Translations under genes and position numbers: made by a program
Shown: positions 51,061 through 51,158 of the stretch, one piece after another
Position numbering within the stretch: position 1 is the first letter of the stretch
Layout: each line of letters starts with the position of its first letter
Notes under the pieces: generated by a model
What the model was told of the DNA's origin: nothing
What the model saw: only the letters and a program-made list of their open reading frames with translations
Databases searched by the model: none
Assembly (NCBI RefSeq): GCF_010994375.1
Contig: NZ_WHMA01000023.1
Span: 1 to 51,158, forward strand
Source of the DNA: Halomonas sp. NO4
Lineage (GTDB): Bacteria > Pseudomonadota > Gammaproteobacteria > Pseudomonadales > Halomonadaceae
Direction: 5' to 3'
DNA: 51,158 bases

Positions 51061-51158
51061 TTACAGCTTCTGCTCGAGTTCCGGCAGCACCTCGAAGAGG
51101 TCGCCGACCAGGCCGGAGATCCTGAAGCGTGCGACCTGGAAGAGCCCGATCTTCTCTA
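51061..51158 (-). CDS. etfA: Electron transfer flavoprotein alpha subunit, C-terminal fragment
   Basis: Only the last 32 codons are in the window. They read EKIGLFQVARFRISGLVGDL then FEVLPELEQKL and a stop. The ending G-L-V-G-D-L-F-E-V-x-P-E-L matches the C-terminus of EtfA, where an FxVADYGLVGDLF-type segment closes the FAD domain. The AR-F-RI stretch is atypical for that site (usually ADYG), so a paralogue or local divergence is possible. Confidence 0.65.
   Translation of the reverse strand, partial: EKIGLFQVARFRISGLVGDLFEVLPELEQKL

Noticed and set aside
1..51158. tRNA, rRNA, transposase, integrase or prophage genes
   Set aside because: None could be recognised on either strand.

Overview
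The window is a GC-rich, densely packed stretch of gammaproteobacterial chromosome. The gene orders point to a Halomonas-like marine or halophilic bacterium (inference; no rRNA gene is present to confirm it). These orders are algU-mucA-mucB-mucD-lepA-lepB-rnc-era-recO-pdxJ-acpS, gacS divergent from cysM-rlmD-relA-mazG, and a TtpC-ExbB-ExbD-TonB-TPR cluster. No tRNA, rRNA, CRISPR array, transposase or prophage gene was seen. Almost everything is core metabolism or information processing; the unusual material is in small genes and intergenic DNA.

Layout. 1-2.6 kb: proS with its promoter, and a lytic transglycosylase that starts inside proS. 2.5-5.9 kb: a minus-strand group of four genes, namely a small sulfite-oxidase-fold-like exported protein, a membrane diguanylate cyclase, a Tat-signal Arg/Ser/Pro repeat peptide, and an HprK-like kinase fused to a PqqD domain. 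6.0-6.3 kb: a 38-codon membrane microprotein resembling the cbb3 oxidase subunit CcoM, behind a well-placed FNR-type promoter. 6.3-16.7 kb: SlyD-like PPIase, RfaH, AmpG, a SEC-C/TPR protein, a UbiB-type kinase, topB-panE, an outer-membrane beta-barrel protein and a 1-Cys peroxiredoxin behind a 38-bp perfect tandem duplication. 16.8-24.9 kb: minus-strand cysM-rlmD-relA-mazG-ppc, tightly coupled. 25.0-27.8 kb: hybrid sensor kinase GacS/BarA. 27.7-38.4 kb: the envelope-stress sigma operon followed by the lepA-lepB-rnc-era-recO-pdxJ-acpS block, interrupted between era and recO by an extragenic palindromic element. 38.6-44.5 kb: DAHP synthase, DinG and RhlB helicases, and a small basic protein coupled to exonuclease III. 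44.5-50.1 kb: a TonB2-type energy-transduction operon and a small periplasmic-type protein, both with Fur-box-like sites. 50.2 kb to end: a Mn-type superoxide dismutase and the 3' end of a probable etfA.

How the genes work together. Three regulatory circuits are visible: envelope stress (AlgU/MucA/MucB/MucD), the Gac sensor next to RelA, and iron (two Fur-like sites with the same -35/-10 architecture). The best candidate for an undescribed system is the coupled pair at 2.5-4.15 kb. A kinase of the HPr-kinase fold carries its own PqqD peptide-recognition domain and is translated by a GTGA overlap from a gene for a Tat-exported peptide with a ten-residue Ser-rich repeat. This layout suggests enzymatic modification of the peptide in the cytoplasm before export.
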